From Mucilaginibacter rubeus (GTDB lineage Bacteria; Bacteroidota; Bacteroidia; Sphingobacteriales; Sphingobacteriaceae): 64,000 nt of DNA. The notes beneath the pieces were generated by a model, which searched no databases, had not been told where the DNA came from, and was given only the letters and a program-made list of their open reading frames with translations. Below are positions 1-8,692 of the stretch, in pieces. Every line of letters starts with the position of its first letter. The stretch's first letter is position 1. The stretch is taken from assembly GCF_003286415.2 (NCBI RefSeq), contig NZ_CP043450.1:6386001-6450000 (forward strand). The letters run 5' to 3'. A program made the translations under genes and the position numbers.

Positions 1-533
1 GTTTTTGTGGCTGGGTGTACAATAATTTTGAATACATCAAAGGCGTAACCACAGTTGAAACCACGCTTGATGAGGTTTGGAAACTCAAAGCCGGCGTTTG
101 CCAGGACTTTGCCCATATTTTGATGGTGATGCTTCGCCAGCTTAGAATCCCGTCGAGGTATGTAAGTGGCTATATCTGTACCCATAGCAGCGCCATGCGC
201 GGTGAAGGGGCTACCCATGCCTGGGCCGAGGTATACGTACCCGACTACGGCTGGCTTGGCATCGACCCAACCAACAATTGCATCGCTAATGAAACCCATG
301 TGCGTTTAGCTGTAGGTCGTAATTTTTCCGATTGCTCGCCGGTTAAAGGCGTTTACAAAGGCGCATACGGTCATAAGCTTGAAGTATCAGTTGTTGTAGA
401 TGATGCCGATACCATTGTTTTTGAAGATAAAACCCATGAAGCGCCGGCTATGCACGCGGTAACAGAGTTCCCTAAAAACAGCTATCAGCGATATATGGAG
501 ATCATTCAGCAGCAACAACAGCAGCAGCAGTAG
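1..533 (+). CDS. Transglutaminase-like cysteine protease family protein, 5' truncated
   Basis: Only the C-terminal part is present; the frame is open to the left window edge, so the GTG at 15 is not the real start. The transglutaminase-core triad is visible, numbering from that GTG: Cys29 in AGVCQDFAH, His68 in ATHAWAEV and Asp84 in GIDPTNN. Bacterial members usually carry an N-terminal beta-sandwich before this core, which would lie outside the window. They act as peptidases or amidases, but the substrate is not readable here. The protein ends in eight glutamines encoded by CAG/CAA codons that run without a break into a CAG-word repeat after the TAG stop. The tail therefore probably arose from a repeat. 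Confidence 0.85.
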   Translation, partial: FCGWVYNNFEYIKGVTTVETTLDEVWKLKAGVCQDFAHILMVMLRQLRIPSRYVSGYICTHSSAMRGEGATHAWAEVYVPDYGWLGIDPTNNCIANETHVRLAVGRNFSDCSPVKGVYKGAYGHKLEVSVVVDDADTIVFEDKTHEAPAMHAVTEFPKNSYQRYMEIIQQQQQQQQ

Positions 534-570
534 CAGTAGCAGTTTTCAGTTGGCAGTGGCAGTTTGCAGG
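505..570. repeat. CAG / CAGT reiterated-word tract crossing a stop codon
   Basis: The tract begins as CAG/CAA codons in the last residues of the transglutaminase-like gene. It continues past the TAG stop as CAGTAGCAGTAGCAG and then as variants of the word CAGTTGGCAG. It belongs to the intergenic reiterated-word class seen at many other loci in this window. No inverted partner is visible here. Confidence 0.7.
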
Positions 571-585
571 ATGTTTTTTAAAAGA

Positions 586-783
586 TGTCATTCTTCGCCG
601 TTGTTGGTGTTGTCACCAACAACTCTGCGCTATACAATGCATCGACAAATAGAAATGTCGTTCCTATAATAATAAAGGAAAAAAAAGTTGTTGGTGACAA
701 CACCAACAACGGCGTAGAAGCTTGATGTATAAGATTTCTCCTCACCCCCTCTCGCGTTCCTCTACCGGTTCGTCGAAATGACA
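586..783. repeat. Composite palindromic element with perfect 29-bp inverted repeat
   Basis: The outer ends are TGTCATTCTTCG and CGTCGAAATGACA, resembling the termini of the REP-like family. Inside, positions 596-624 and 686-714 form a perfect 29-bp inverted repeat separated by 61 nt. Each arm is itself a hairpin, with a 10-bp stem GTTGTTGGTG/CACCAACAAC around a TTGT loop. A degenerate fragment (TGTCACCAACAA) recurs near 49636. No convincing protein is encoded. It lies downstream of two convergent genes and could act as a bidirectional terminator or be a non-autonomous mobile element. Confidence 0.75.
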
Positions 784-806
784 AGGGGAAATTTAAATCA
801 AGCCAA

Positions 807-2009
807 TCAAGGTTCCACGCTCTGATAAAAAGCAACCAGCTTGGGGGCTACAACATGCACGTCGTGTTGTTCTTCAATCAGGCGACGGGCGTTGAGCCCT
901 ATGTTGCGGCAAAATTCCTCGTCGGTAATGCAGCGTTCAATGGCATCATAAAACTCCTGCCGGTTATTGGCAATTAGGATGTTTGAACCATTGGTGAAGT
1001 TTATGCCTTCGGCACCTAATGAGGTGGAGATGATACATTTTTCCATGGCCATACCTTCTACTATCTTGACACGCATACCTCCACTCGAAAGCAGTGGCAC
1101 CACCATGATAGCTTTGCTGTTTACAAATTCCGAAGCATCGTCAACCTCGCCCTGGATAAAAATTTTACCCATTACCTCGTAATCATCAAAACTATCGGGG
1201 ATGTTATGGCCGGCAACATAAAACTTTACGCGCAGGTCGCCGTCGGTAAGGTCTTTATAAAAGCTCTCAATAAACCACTCGATTCCTTCCCTATTCGGCA
1301 TCCAATCCAATGAACCAAGAAAAAACAAGCTCGGAAATTCTGTTTTGTTGTAGTTGGGCTTGTAATCGGGCAGGGAAATACCAACAGGAAAAATTTCAAC
1401 GGGGATAGTGGCGCCGTATGATAACAGCGTTTTTTTATCCTCATTGGTAAATACCGCTATGGCATCAAATTTATTGAGTTGTTGCAATTCGTAGTCCTTT
1501 ACCTTGCGGGCCAGCAAATGCAGGTACCATTTCTTAAACAAGTCGCTTTTTTGCTGGGCGAGGCGCATCCACACCTGGTGTTCAATATTGTGCGACCGGT
1601 AAATCAACCTGGCTTTGGCATGCTTACGGACAGCGGCCAGGTAAGGCGTTACAAACAGGCCTTCAAACTGGATAACATCATATGCGGTTTGGCGTAATTC
1701 GCGCAGCAGCAGTTTTTCAAATTCGGCATCGTAATAACGGTCGACATCGTTTGATTTTTTGCTGAACAGGTTGCCTATGGCATCAAGTACAGATACGTTG
1801 ATGTTGATATCGTAGGATGTGTATTGGATTTTTTGCAACAACTCATCTTCGGTAGTTTGTACGCTGCCGTGATATTTTTTTCCGTTTAAAGCTACCAGCG
1901 CAACTTCGTGCCCAAGAGCAATCAGCCCTTTAATGGTATTGCAAACCACAATGGCATAGCCGCCATTTTGCGGAAATGGTACACGATGTGTTAAAATTAG
2001 GATCTTCAA
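807..2009 (-). CDS. Glycosyltransferase family 4
   Basis: A retaining GT-B sugar transferase of 400 aa, full length for the family. The N-terminal Rossmann half starts with a nucleotide-sugar GT pattern (THRVPFPQNGG, residues 7-17). The C-terminal half has GSLDW (232-236) and the conserved SSGGMRVKIVEGMA (308-321) with the glutamate that contacts the donor nucleotide. Such enzymes build cell-surface polysaccharides or lipid-linked glycans; donor and acceptor cannot be predicted. There are no other polysaccharide genes next to it. A TATTTTTG promoter box lies 20 nt upstream. Confidence 0.88.
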   Translation of the reverse strand: MKILILTHRVPFPQNGGYAIVVCNTIKGLIALGHEVALVALNGKKYHGSVQTTEDELLQKIQYTSYDININVSVLDAIGNLFSKKSNDVDRYYDAEFEKLLLRELRQTAYDVIQFEGLFVTPYLAAVRKHAKARLIYRSHNIEHQVWMRLAQQKSDLFKKWYLHLLARKVKDYELQQLNKFDAIAVFTNEDKKTLLSYGATIPVEIFPVGISLPDYKPNYNKTEFPSLFFLGSLDWMPNREGIEWFIESFYKDLTDGDLRVKFYVAGHNIPDSFDDYEVMGKIFIQGEVDDASEFVNSKAIMVVPLLSSGGMRVKIVEGMAMEKCIISTSLGAEGINFTNGSNILIANNRQEFYDAIERCITDEEFCRNIGLNARRLIEEQHDVHVVAPKLVAFYQSVEP

Positions 2010-2029
2010 ACGGTGGATTGGGTTTTTAA

Positions 2030-2037
2030 CAAAAATA
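2030..2037 (-). promoter_or_regulatory. TAnnTTTG-type -7 box for the GT4 gene
   Basis: On the minus strand this reads TATTTTTG, matching the Bacteroidota sigma-A -7 consensus, 20 nt before the ATG. No clear -33 TTTG was seen. Confidence 0.45.
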
Positions 2038-2066
2038 CCATCCTGACGGTGGTATTCAAAACTTCA

Positions 2067-2663
2067 TTAAAAAATACTTAACTGCGGATCGGTTACCCTG
2101 AACGTGCGGCGGTGATATGGCGTAAAACCAATTTTCATTACCGTTTGGCGATGCTTGGTTGTTGGGTAGCCTTTATTGGTATGCCATTCATACTCCGGAT
2201 GTTCAGCCGCTATTTGCATCATATAATCATCCCGGTAGGTTTTAGCCAATATGGATGCAGCCGCTATGCTGAAATATTTTCCATCACCCTTGATGATGCA
2301 CTCATGCGGAATACTCCGATATTTTTTAAAGCGGTTACCATCTATGATCAAAAACTGTGGTTCGAGGTGTAGTTTTTCAATGGCACGATGCATAGCCAGG
2401 AAAGAGGCATTGAGGATGTTGATCTCATCTATCTCCAGGTTATCAACAGAGGCTACAGCAAAAGCTACAGCTTTCTCCTCAATTTCGGCACGAAGCTGGT
2501 ACCTCACCTCTTCGGTAAGCTGTTTGGAATCGTTCAGCAGGTGATGGTCAAAATCGGGCGGCAAAATAACAGCCGCGGCAAATACCGGCCCTGCCAAGCA
2601 TCCACGTCCTGCTTCGTCGCATCCTGCTTCCAAAAATTCGTACTGGTACCTGGCTGATAACAT
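2067..2663 (-). CDS. rnhB: Ribonuclease HII
   Basis: Cleaves the RNA strand of RNA-DNA hybrids and starts removal of ribonucleotides misincorporated in DNA. The 198-aa length is typical. The DEDD metal site is visible: Asp16 and Glu17 in CDEAGRG, Asp108 in LIIDGN, and an Asp in YRDDYM (145/146), with the family stretch IAAASILAK before it. GRG (19-21), which recognises the RNA-DNA junction, is intact. A TATATTTG box ends only 4 nt before the ATG, so the mRNA may be nearly leaderless. Confidence 0.97.
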   Translation of the reverse strand: MLSARYQYEFLEAGCDEAGRGCLAGPVFAAAVILPPDFDHHLLNDSKQLTEEVRYQLRAEIEEKAVAFAVASVDNLEIDEINILNASFLAMHRAIEKLHLEPQFLIIDGNRFKKYRSIPHECIIKGDGKYFSIAAASILAKTYRDDYMMQIAAEHPEYEWHTNKGYPTTKHRQTVMKIGFTPYHRRTFRVTDPQLSIF

Positions 2664-2667
2664 CCTG

Positions 2668-2675
2668 CAAATATA
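2668..2675 (-). promoter_or_regulatory. TATATTTG -7 box of rnhB, 4 nt from the start codon
   Basis: On the minus strand TATATTTG is followed by CAGG and then ATG. With transcription starting a few nt after the box, the 5' leader would be close to zero. Confidence 0.55.
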
Positions 2676-2801
2676 ATAAGTGTAATAAACGGGTTGGTGA
2701 AGTAATTAGTATTATCCGTTTTTCAACAGTAGAGGACTGCAAGGCCTAAACGGAATTGTTTTTTGTAGAGACGCATCACATGCGTTTTCTTCTATTTGGC
2801 G

Positions 2802-4040
2802 TTAAAAAATCTTAAGAGTAAGCAATGTAATATCGTCGATGGGCTTGCTTTTATGCACATTGCTCAGGTAATCCATCAATGCCTGGTTGAAATTATCGGG
2901 CGATAGCTCGCCGTGGGCCAGTACAAAATCGAGCAGCTTGTCCTCATTCCATATTTTGGAACTTGGCGATTCAAAATCCATGAGCCCGTCGGTATAGTTA
3001 AAGATCAGGCTGCCGGGTTCAATATCAACCTCGCCCTCGTTTAAAAAAGGCAGATCTTCAAAAACACCAATCATCGTAGTGCCCAGCTTAAGGGGGATGG
3101 CCCCTCCTTCTGAATATAATATTGTTGGATTATGCCCCGCGTTGATATAGTTAAGCCTGCGGGTTTTTTGATTATAACGCGCCAGGAACAGGGTAATAAA
3201 CCGCTCGCCCTTAGTGTTGTTGAGCACTATCTTATTTAACCGGTCAACAATATTGGTCAAATCGCCATCAACGGCTGCCCAGGCATGCAGGCTGGCCTGG
3301 AAATTAGCCATCAGTAATGCCGCCGAAATTCCTTTGCCTGATACATCCGCAATGCACCATAAAAATTCATGCTCATTAAGGCGGATAAAATCAAAATAAT
3401 CGCCGCCGATGTTTTGGTGCGGAAGGTATTTAGCGCCAATCTCCACACTATCGTCCTTGTGCTCGCGCATAGGGATCAGCATGTTCTGTACCTCTACCGC
3501 AAGCTCCATTTCACGCTGAAAACGTTCGGATTGTAAGCGCTCGCGGAAAAGCTTTTTGTTTTCAAGCGCCACAATGATCACGTTCATCAGTGTTTGGATG
3601 AAGTTAAGATCGTTGTTAAGCATTTCGCCCGAGGTGTTGAAATCGCCTATGAGGGCGTAGGCCAGCGCTTTACTTTTATGATATACCGGGATGAAATAGT
3701 TGTATTTTTTAAGTATGGGATCGTGATGGCCGGATATGGCAGTTGGCGCCTTAACCTTGCTTAGTTTTTTGCAGGCACGGGCAAGCACTACCGACGACTC
3801 AATATCACCGCCATATTTGGCTATGCAGGCAAATTTATTATCCTTCTCAATCAAAAAACGGAGCTTGCCTACCTGCAAATAGTTTTGCAGAATAACCTCC
3901 AGCATTTGAATGAGGATAGGAGTAGCGGTGTTTTTGTTTATCGCCCGCGTAATTTCCAATAAAGAATTTAATTCCGACTGCCGTTTGAGCAAAAGCCTGA
4001 TCAATTCGTCTTCGCCGGAACCGTCGTCTATATTCAGCAT
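2802..4040 (-). CDS. GAF/SpoIIE-type PP2C serine phosphatase
   Basis: A 412-aa regulator of the RsbU type. A coiled segment (about 10-50) leads into a GAF-like sensory region (about 30-180). The SpoIIE/PP2C phosphatase follows (about 195-412), with metal-binding acidic residues in IGGDYFDF, IADVSGKGIS and NYTDGLMDF. Family members dephosphorylate STAS anti-anti-sigma factors to release alternative sigma factors. No STAS or HATPase anti-sigma partner is adjacent, so its target is unknown. It is cytoplasmic, with no membrane segment. It lies 40 nt downstream of the OppC-like permease on the same strand and may be co-transcribed with it. Confidence 0.9.
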   Translation of the reverse strand: MLNIDDGSGEDELIRLLLKRQSELNSLLEITRAINKNTATPILIQMLEVILQNYLQVGKLRFLIEKDNKFACIAKYGGDIESSVVLARACKKLSKVKAPTAISGHHDPILKKYNYFIPVYHKSKALAYALIGDFNTSGEMLNNDLNFIQTLMNVIIVALENKKLFRERLQSERFQREMELAVEVQNMLIPMREHKDDSVEIGAKYLPHQNIGGDYFDFIRLNEHEFLWCIADVSGKGISAALLMANFQASLHAWAAVDGDLTNIVDRLNKIVLNNTKGERFITLFLARYNQKTRRLNYINAGHNPTILYSEGGAIPLKLGTTMIGVFEDLPFLNEGEVDIEPGSLIFNYTDGLMDFESPSSKIWNEDKLLDFVLAHGELSPDNFNQALMDYLSNVHKSKPIDDITLLTLKIF

Positions 4041-4080
4041 ATTGATATAAGTCCGCTGACTAAAATAGAAGAAATAATTT

Positions 4081-5289
4081 TTAAATACGAGTACTTTGTG
4101 ATTTTATATCAAAGGCATCGCGCAGGCCAACGGTAACCAGGTTAAAAGCATAAACCAGCAGCATAATGGCAACTCCCGGAATTATAGCTAAAAAAGCCGA
4201 ATCCATAACAATATAACCGTAATGCTCCTTGATCATGCCGCCCCAGGTTGGCGTAGGTGGTTGTGCGCCAAAGCCTAAAAAGCTAAGCCCGGCCTCCAGA
4301 AGTATAGCCGATGCGAAGTTTGATGATGCCAGTACCAGTATTGGCCCGGTGATATTGGGTAAAATATGTTTAGCTATAATGCGCTTGTTGCTAAAGCCCA
4401 GGGCCCTTGCCGCCTCAATGTATTCCACCTGCTTAAGGCCCATTACCTGCCCGCGCACCAGGCGCGCAACTTCAACCCACATGGATAGGCCAACAGCTAT
4501 AAATATTTGCCAAAGCCCCTTGCCCAATGCAAATGATATAGCAATTACCAACAACAGCGCCGGTAGCGCCCACAAAATATTCATGAGCCAGCTTAACGAT
4601 GCATCAACCCAGCCACCGAAGTAACCCGTAACAGCCCCAACGGTTACCCCCAGCAACATGCTGATGATAACCGACATTAAGCCTACCGCAAGCGAAATCC
4701 GGGTACCTAAGAGCAGTCTGCTCAGCATATCCCGGCCATAGCCATCAGTACCAAGCCAAAAAGTTTTAAAGCCAATGTTCTCATCCCTGATCCGGGCATC
4801 ATATTTTTGATAAATAGCGGCAGAAGCGTGTACTGTTGTCACCAGGCCATTATCATTGAAAGTAACATTACCGTTTTTATAAACGGGCTTTTGTCCGGAT
4901 AATACCTCAAAAATATTGTATGCTTTTTTTTCGGGTTTGTCTTCATCGCCGATGTAGCCGTTTACATAAATGGAATCTTTAACAAAACGGTAGCCGGTTA
5001 TGGGGACATCTTTATAGAAGGATGGCTGGCCGTACAGCATTTTAGTAAACACATTTACGGTATCAACAGGTTCTGCTTTCCGGAGTTTCAGCATCAAGTA
5101 AGTTGATCCGGGTTTTTTGATACTGAGCTGGATGATCATGTTATTGGCCAACGGGGTATCGTCGGGCATAATGAGATAGCCCAGTATGGCAACCAGTAAG
5201 GTAAGCAGGATAAATGCCAGTCCGGCTATAGCAGTTTTATTACGCTTAAAAACACGCCAGGTGCGTTTTGCTGGTGTAATTTCGGCCAA
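4081..5289 (-). CDS. ABC transporter permease, OppC/DppC family
   Basis: Inner-membrane permease of a peptide-type importer. It has a short cytoplasmic N-terminus, TM1 at about 21-41, an unusually large extracytoplasmic insertion (about 42-170), then the BPD_transp_1 domain with several TM helices. The EAA loop (EYIEAARALGFSNKR, about 295-310) contacts the ATPase. Its 402 aa compare with about 300 for classical OppC; the difference is the insertion. The only plausible start is TTG. No OppA, OppB, OppD or OppF gene is adjacent, so it works with components encoded elsewhere. Confidence 0.9.
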   Translation of the reverse strand: MAEITPAKRTWRVFKRNKTAIAGLAFILLTLLVAILGYLIMPDDTPLANNMIIQLSIKKPGSTYLMLKLRKAEPVDTVNVFTKMLYGQPSFYKDVPITGYRFVKDSIYVNGYIGDEDKPEKKAYNIFEVLSGQKPVYKNGNVTFNDNGLVTTVHASAAIYQKYDARIRDENIGFKTFWLGTDGYGRDMLSRLLLGTRISLAVGLMSVIISMLLGVTVGAVTGYFGGWVDASLSWLMNILWALPALLLVIAISFALGKGLWQIFIAVGLSMWVEVARLVRGQVMGLKQVEYIEAARALGFSNKRIIAKHILPNITGPILVLASSNFASAILLEAGLSFLGFGAQPPTPTWGGMIKEHYGYIVMDSAFLAIIPGVAIMLLVYAFNLVTVGLRDAFDIKSQSTRI

Positions 5290-5371
5290 TGTGTTAATAG
5301 TTCATGTGTATTGGCTAAATATCGCTTAATTAGGTGCAATTAGCAATAAGGGGCGGTTTCTTTACATTTAT

Positions 5372-5462
5372 ATAGCTGAAAGCTTAAAGCGCAAGGCCTA
5401 AAGCTTAAGAAGTTGCTACTTTGGGCTTTTAGCTTTTAGCGTTCCGCTTTCAGCCTCAAGCT
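5372..5462. repeat. Reiterated-word inverted repeat (AAAGC words)
   Basis: The left arm (5373-5408) repeats the words GCTGAAAGC and TTAAAGC. The right arm (5425-5462) carries the complementary words GCTTTTAGC and GCTTTCAGC. The arms pair imperfectly. It fills the gap between the permease and the GT2 stop codon. Confidence 0.65.
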
Positions 5463-6592
5463 TATCTAACTACACGGCCTTTCCATGCGTATTTTTTGTT
5501 TTTTCCTAAAAAGCCAATGATCACGAAATAGAGGACGTTAAGCGGTAAAACAAAGCTTACATATAATAGCAGTTCGCGCCGTTTTAAAAAATTCATGATC
5601 GGGGTCATGTAAAATAGGTCTATCGCGTATTTAATCCCGATAGTAAACAAAAACAGTTTCAGAAAATAGATATTAAAAATCCCCAGCACAGCTGTAAACA
5701 GCAACATGAAATTGCACAGCCAAATGCTAAGCGCAAAGGCCACCATTTTTTTGTTTTTGTACTTGGTTGATTTTGATGCCCAACGACGCCTTTGCTGCAT
5801 AAACTCTTTTAAGTTTGGTTTAGCATGGGTGTATACAATCGCTTCGCGACGCTTTAAAAAGCCTATCCTGCCTGGGTAGCGCTCCCCTACTTTATGCAAT
5901 AAAAGTTCGTCATCGCCCGAGGCCAGGTCGTCGATGCCGGTAAAGCCTCCAACTTCATAAAATACATCTTTACGGTAGGCAAAATTTGCGCCGTTGCAGG
6001 TGGCCGCAAAGCCATGCCCTAAAAACGAACCTCCCATACATATGAGCGACGAAAAATCAAGCGTTTGCATCCGCTCAAATACCGATTGCTCCTGGAAGTA
6101 AGTTACCGGCGATGAGATCATCACCAAATCGTTTTGCTCATAAAAGCCAACTATGTTGCGTAACCACTGTTTGCCCATACGACAATCGGCATCGGTTGCC
6201 ACCATCAAATCACCTGTTGAAAGTTTTATGGCTTCGGCTATAGCTTTTTTCTTGTAGGAGTTGAGCGTTTCGCCAAGGCTAAGCTTCAGCAGTTTTACTC
6301 CCTGCGGCGCATAGCTGCTTATAATGGCGGCAGTATTATCCGTCGAGTGATCATCAACAATAATGATCTCGACAAGGTGTTTGGGATAGTCCTGGGCTAA
6401 AATATCTTTAATGGTGAGGCTGATCTTTTCTTCCTCGTTACGCGCCGCGACAAGCACAGTTACTTTTGTACTGACAGCATCAGTAACAATGGGCGGCGTG
6501 GTGACCTTTGCCCAGCCTATCCGCAGATAAATCAGCAATACCACATAAAGCCCTATAGAAAACAACGAAATAATACTAATCAGCGCGGTCAA
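5462..6592 (-). CDS. Membrane glycosyltransferase family 2
   Basis: A 376-aa GT-A enzyme. An N-terminal TM helix (4-23) precedes the catalytic domain, which has DDHSTDNT (80-87), the metal-binding ATDADC (133-138), an ASGDDE acceptor motif and QRRRW (about 266-270). Two or three hydrophobic segments end the protein, as in polysaccharide or glycolipid synthases of the cellulose-synthase type. It starts with TTG and overlaps the upstream UPF0104 gene by 17 nt, so the two are translationally coupled. The pair probably acts together on a membrane lipid or exported glycan; the product is unknown. Confidence 0.88.
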   Translation of the reverse strand: MTALISIISLFSIGLYVVLLIYLRIGWAKVTTPPIVTDAVSTKVTVLVAARNEEEKISLTIKDILAQDYPKHLVEIIIVDDHSTDNTAAIISSYAPQGVKLLKLSLGETLNSYKKKAIAEAIKLSTGDLMVATDADCRMGKQWLRNIVGFYEQNDLVMISSPVTYFQEQSVFERMQTLDFSSLICMGGSFLGHGFAATCNGANFAYRKDVFYEVGGFTGIDDLASGDDELLLHKVGERYPGRIGFLKRREAIVYTHAKPNLKEFMQQRRRWASKSTKYKNKKMVAFALSIWLCNFMLLFTAVLGIFNIYFLKLFLFTIGIKYAIDLFYMTPIMNFLKRRELLLYVSFVLPLNVLYFVIIGFLGKNKKYAWKGRVVR

Positions 6593-7550
6593 AGAATTTC
6601 AGTTTTAAAACGAATAACGATCCTAAAATAGCAGGAATAAATAAATTAATAAGCCATATTGATGATACCCCGGCTATTACGGCGATATTTTGATCTGTCA
6701 CATACACAAATAAATGCGAAGCGGTAAAGCCACGAACGCCAATATCAAAAAGATCAAGCGATGGTATAGCCGACGACACCAGGAAAAACAATGTCAGCAT
6801 CATCATCATGGGGCCAATATTCATATTAGGTACCAGCATCTGGAATACCAGGAAATATTGGAACGAAAAGGTGAGGTAACGGGCTATGCTGAACCCCATT
6901 ATCTTTATAAGTTCATGGGTATGGTACCGCCCCATTACTTCAAAAAAACGATGGTACTTTTTGATGAACGGAACCCTGTCGAGCAAGGTTACGGCCCAAT
7001 TAATATTAAAGTAAAAAATGAGCTGAATACCGACAATTATAGCACAAACGCCAGTTACGCTCCATGCCAATACCAAATTGGTATGAATGTAGGTGGCCAC
7101 AAACCAGGCCATCGCTATTACCCCTAAAACATTGGTTACCGAACCCTGGCTAAATGAGCCTACGCCCATGGCAAAAATTCCCGGCACGCGTTTACGGGGA
7201 GGTAAAAACATAACCCGGCCACCATATTCGCCCAGGCGGTTAGGTGTGGTTACCGCCCATGTAAGTCCGCAAAAAACGGCTTCAACAGCTTCCCACAACG
7301 AAATATTAATAAGCGTTTTGGTTACATAACGCCACTTCAGCGCTTCTAAAAACCAGTTCAAAAACATCAATAAAACTACCAGTCCCATCACGATAACAAC
7401 GTGGGTAGTACTTATTTGCGATGCAAAATGTTCAAACTGCTTTAGGTCGTTATTTTTTTTGTTGAATTGCCGGTAAATAAACCAGCCCGCAATTATTAAT
7501 ATACCAGCCTTAAGAAGATAAGAAACAACCTTTTTAGTAGAACCTGTCAA
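6576..7550 (-). CDS. UPF0104 / LPG-synthase-TM-like membrane protein
   Basis: A 324-aa polytopic membrane protein with about eight hydrophobic helices and the family segment TTPNRLGEYGGR (about 117-128). It lacks the C-terminal aminoacyltransferase domain of MprF, so it is not a complete lysyl-phosphatidylglycerol synthase. Stand-alone members are often found beside GT2 enzymes and are thought to flip or handle lipid intermediates. Here it overlaps a GT2 gene by 17 nt, which fits that pairing. It starts with TTG. Confidence 0.82.
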   Translation of the reverse strand: MTGSTKKVVSYLLKAGILIIAGWFIYRQFNKKNNDLKQFEHFASQISTTHVVIVMGLVVLLMFLNWFLEALKWRYVTKTLINISLWEAVEAVFCGLTWAVTTPNRLGEYGGRVMFLPPRKRVPGIFAMGVGSFSQGSVTNVLGVIAMAWFVATYIHTNLVLAWSVTGVCAIIVGIQLIFYFNINWAVTLLDRVPFIKKYHRFFEVMGRYHTHELIKIMGFSIARYLTFSFQYFLVFQMLVPNMNIGPMMMMLTLFFLVSSAIPSLDLFDIGVRGFTASHLFVYVTDQNIAVIAGVSSIWLINLFIPAILGSLFVLKLKFFDRAD

Positions 7551-7575
7551 GTAGATAAATTTTATGCAATGTTAC

Positions 7576-7607
7576 AAAAAAATGGGGCAAGGATTAACTT
7601 GCCCCAT
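7576..7607 (-). terminator. Intrinsic terminator after the dienelactone hydrolase
   Basis: A 9-bp stem TGGGGCAAG/CTTGCCCCA with a 6-nt loop is followed by seven T on the minus strand. It isolates the hydrolase from the UPF0104 gene. Confidence 0.85.
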
Positions 7608-7631
7608 ACAACACTACACGGTTAGTTTTGT

Positions 7632-8477
7632 TTACTTCAATCGTGCTTTTAAAAACGTTAATGTATTGGCATAAGCATCCTTTGTAGCCTCGCTATTGTA
7701 AATAGGATTGCTTGGATTAGCAAAGCCATGGTCGGCATCGTACTGGTGCAGGTAAACTTTTTTACCGGCGGCTTTCATGTCAGCCTCAAACTTAGCTACT
7801 ACTTTTGGATTGATCCATTGATCTTTATTGGCGAAGTTGCCCAATACATCGGTGTTTAAGGTTTTTAATTTATTTATGTCCTGCTCGGGCATGCCATAGT
7901 ACATTACGCAGGCTACAGCCTTTTTACCTGCAAGGAGGCTGGTTTGCAGGCTCCAGCCGCCGCCGAAGCACCAGCCAATAGTCGCAATATGTGCACCAGT
8001 ACCGGCATAGGCAATAGCTCCGTTTACGATGGCGCGTGCCCTGTCGTCATTTACGGCCTGCATAAATTTGCCGGCATCTTCGCGGGTAGTGGCTACTTTG
8101 CCGTCGTACAAATCAAGGTCGATGATGTTTACGTTGCCCAGGTCGTTATATAATTTTTCTGACTCCTTTTTTACATAGTCATTAAGGCCCCACCACTCGT
8201 GGATCACCAGTAAATAATTATTAGTAGGCTTTTTGGCTTTCATAAAAAATGCCGAAGCCTGTTTGCCATCTGATGTTTTGTAGGTGATGGTCTCCCCTAT
8301 GCTGCTTTGAAAGCGAAATGGCAAAGGATTTTTGTGCGACATTTTAAACTGAGGGTTTGAGGCCAGCATGGCAAACTGTTGCGTTGCCGATGGATTGCTG
8401 CAGCAAACTACTTTGCGTTGAGCAAAAGTTATGGCAGCTAAACCAATAAATAATGTTAACAGAAATAGTTTTTTCAT
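7632..8477 (-). CDS. Secreted dienelactone hydrolase family protein
   Basis: An alpha/beta hydrolase of 281 aa with a Sec signal peptide (1-20, cleaved after FAQ). The catalytic triad of the family is visible: Cys170 in GWCFGGG, Asp219 in ANKDQW and His250 in DADHGF. Glu94 in HEWWGLND matches the glutamate that activates the cysteine. Family members open lactone or ester bonds; the substrate of exported Bacteroidota versions is not established. Two extra cysteines (25, 26) sit just after the signal peptide. Confidence 0.9.
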   Translation of the reverse strand: MKKLFLLTLFIGLAAITFAQRKVVCCSNPSATQQFAMLASNPQFKMSHKNPLPFRFQSSIGETITYKTSDGKQASAFFMKAKKPTNNYLLVIHEWWGLNDYVKKESEKLYNDLGNVNIIDLDLYDGKVATTREDAGKFMQAVNDDRARAIVNGAIAYAGTGAHIATIGWCFGGGWSLQTSLLAGKKAVACVMYYGMPEQDINKLKTLNTDVLGNFANKDQWINPKVVAKFEADMKAAGKKVYLHQYDADHGFANPSNPIYNSEATKDAYANTLTFLKARLK

Positions 8478-8692
8478 GGGTAAAAGTTTAATGTTAGTTA
8501 AAGCCTGGGGTTTGTTTTAAAACAAATACGGCTGTATCGCGGTTTTGGTTGTCAACGGCACTGCAATTAGCCAGCATAAATTTATGATAATGTAATCTAC
8601 AATTATCTAAAATTAATGCATACCTGTTTATTATTCATGGAACCTTATGAATTAAAAACACGTATATAATAATAACCAATATATTATATAAT
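8478..8692. other. Divergent intergenic region
   Basis: Holds the upstream regions of the leftward hydrolase and the rightward histidine kinase. It is AT-rich, especially 8620-8692. I see no gene and no convincing repeat. Confidence 0.6.

Noticed and set aside
578..835. 85-codon minus-strand frame
   Set aside because: It spans the palindromic element and the end of the GT4 gene; its sequence is translated repeat.
5372..5462. Reiterated-word repeats as a CRISPR array
   Set aside because: Copies are short, variable, without spacers of constant length, and arranged as inverted arms; no cas gene is present.
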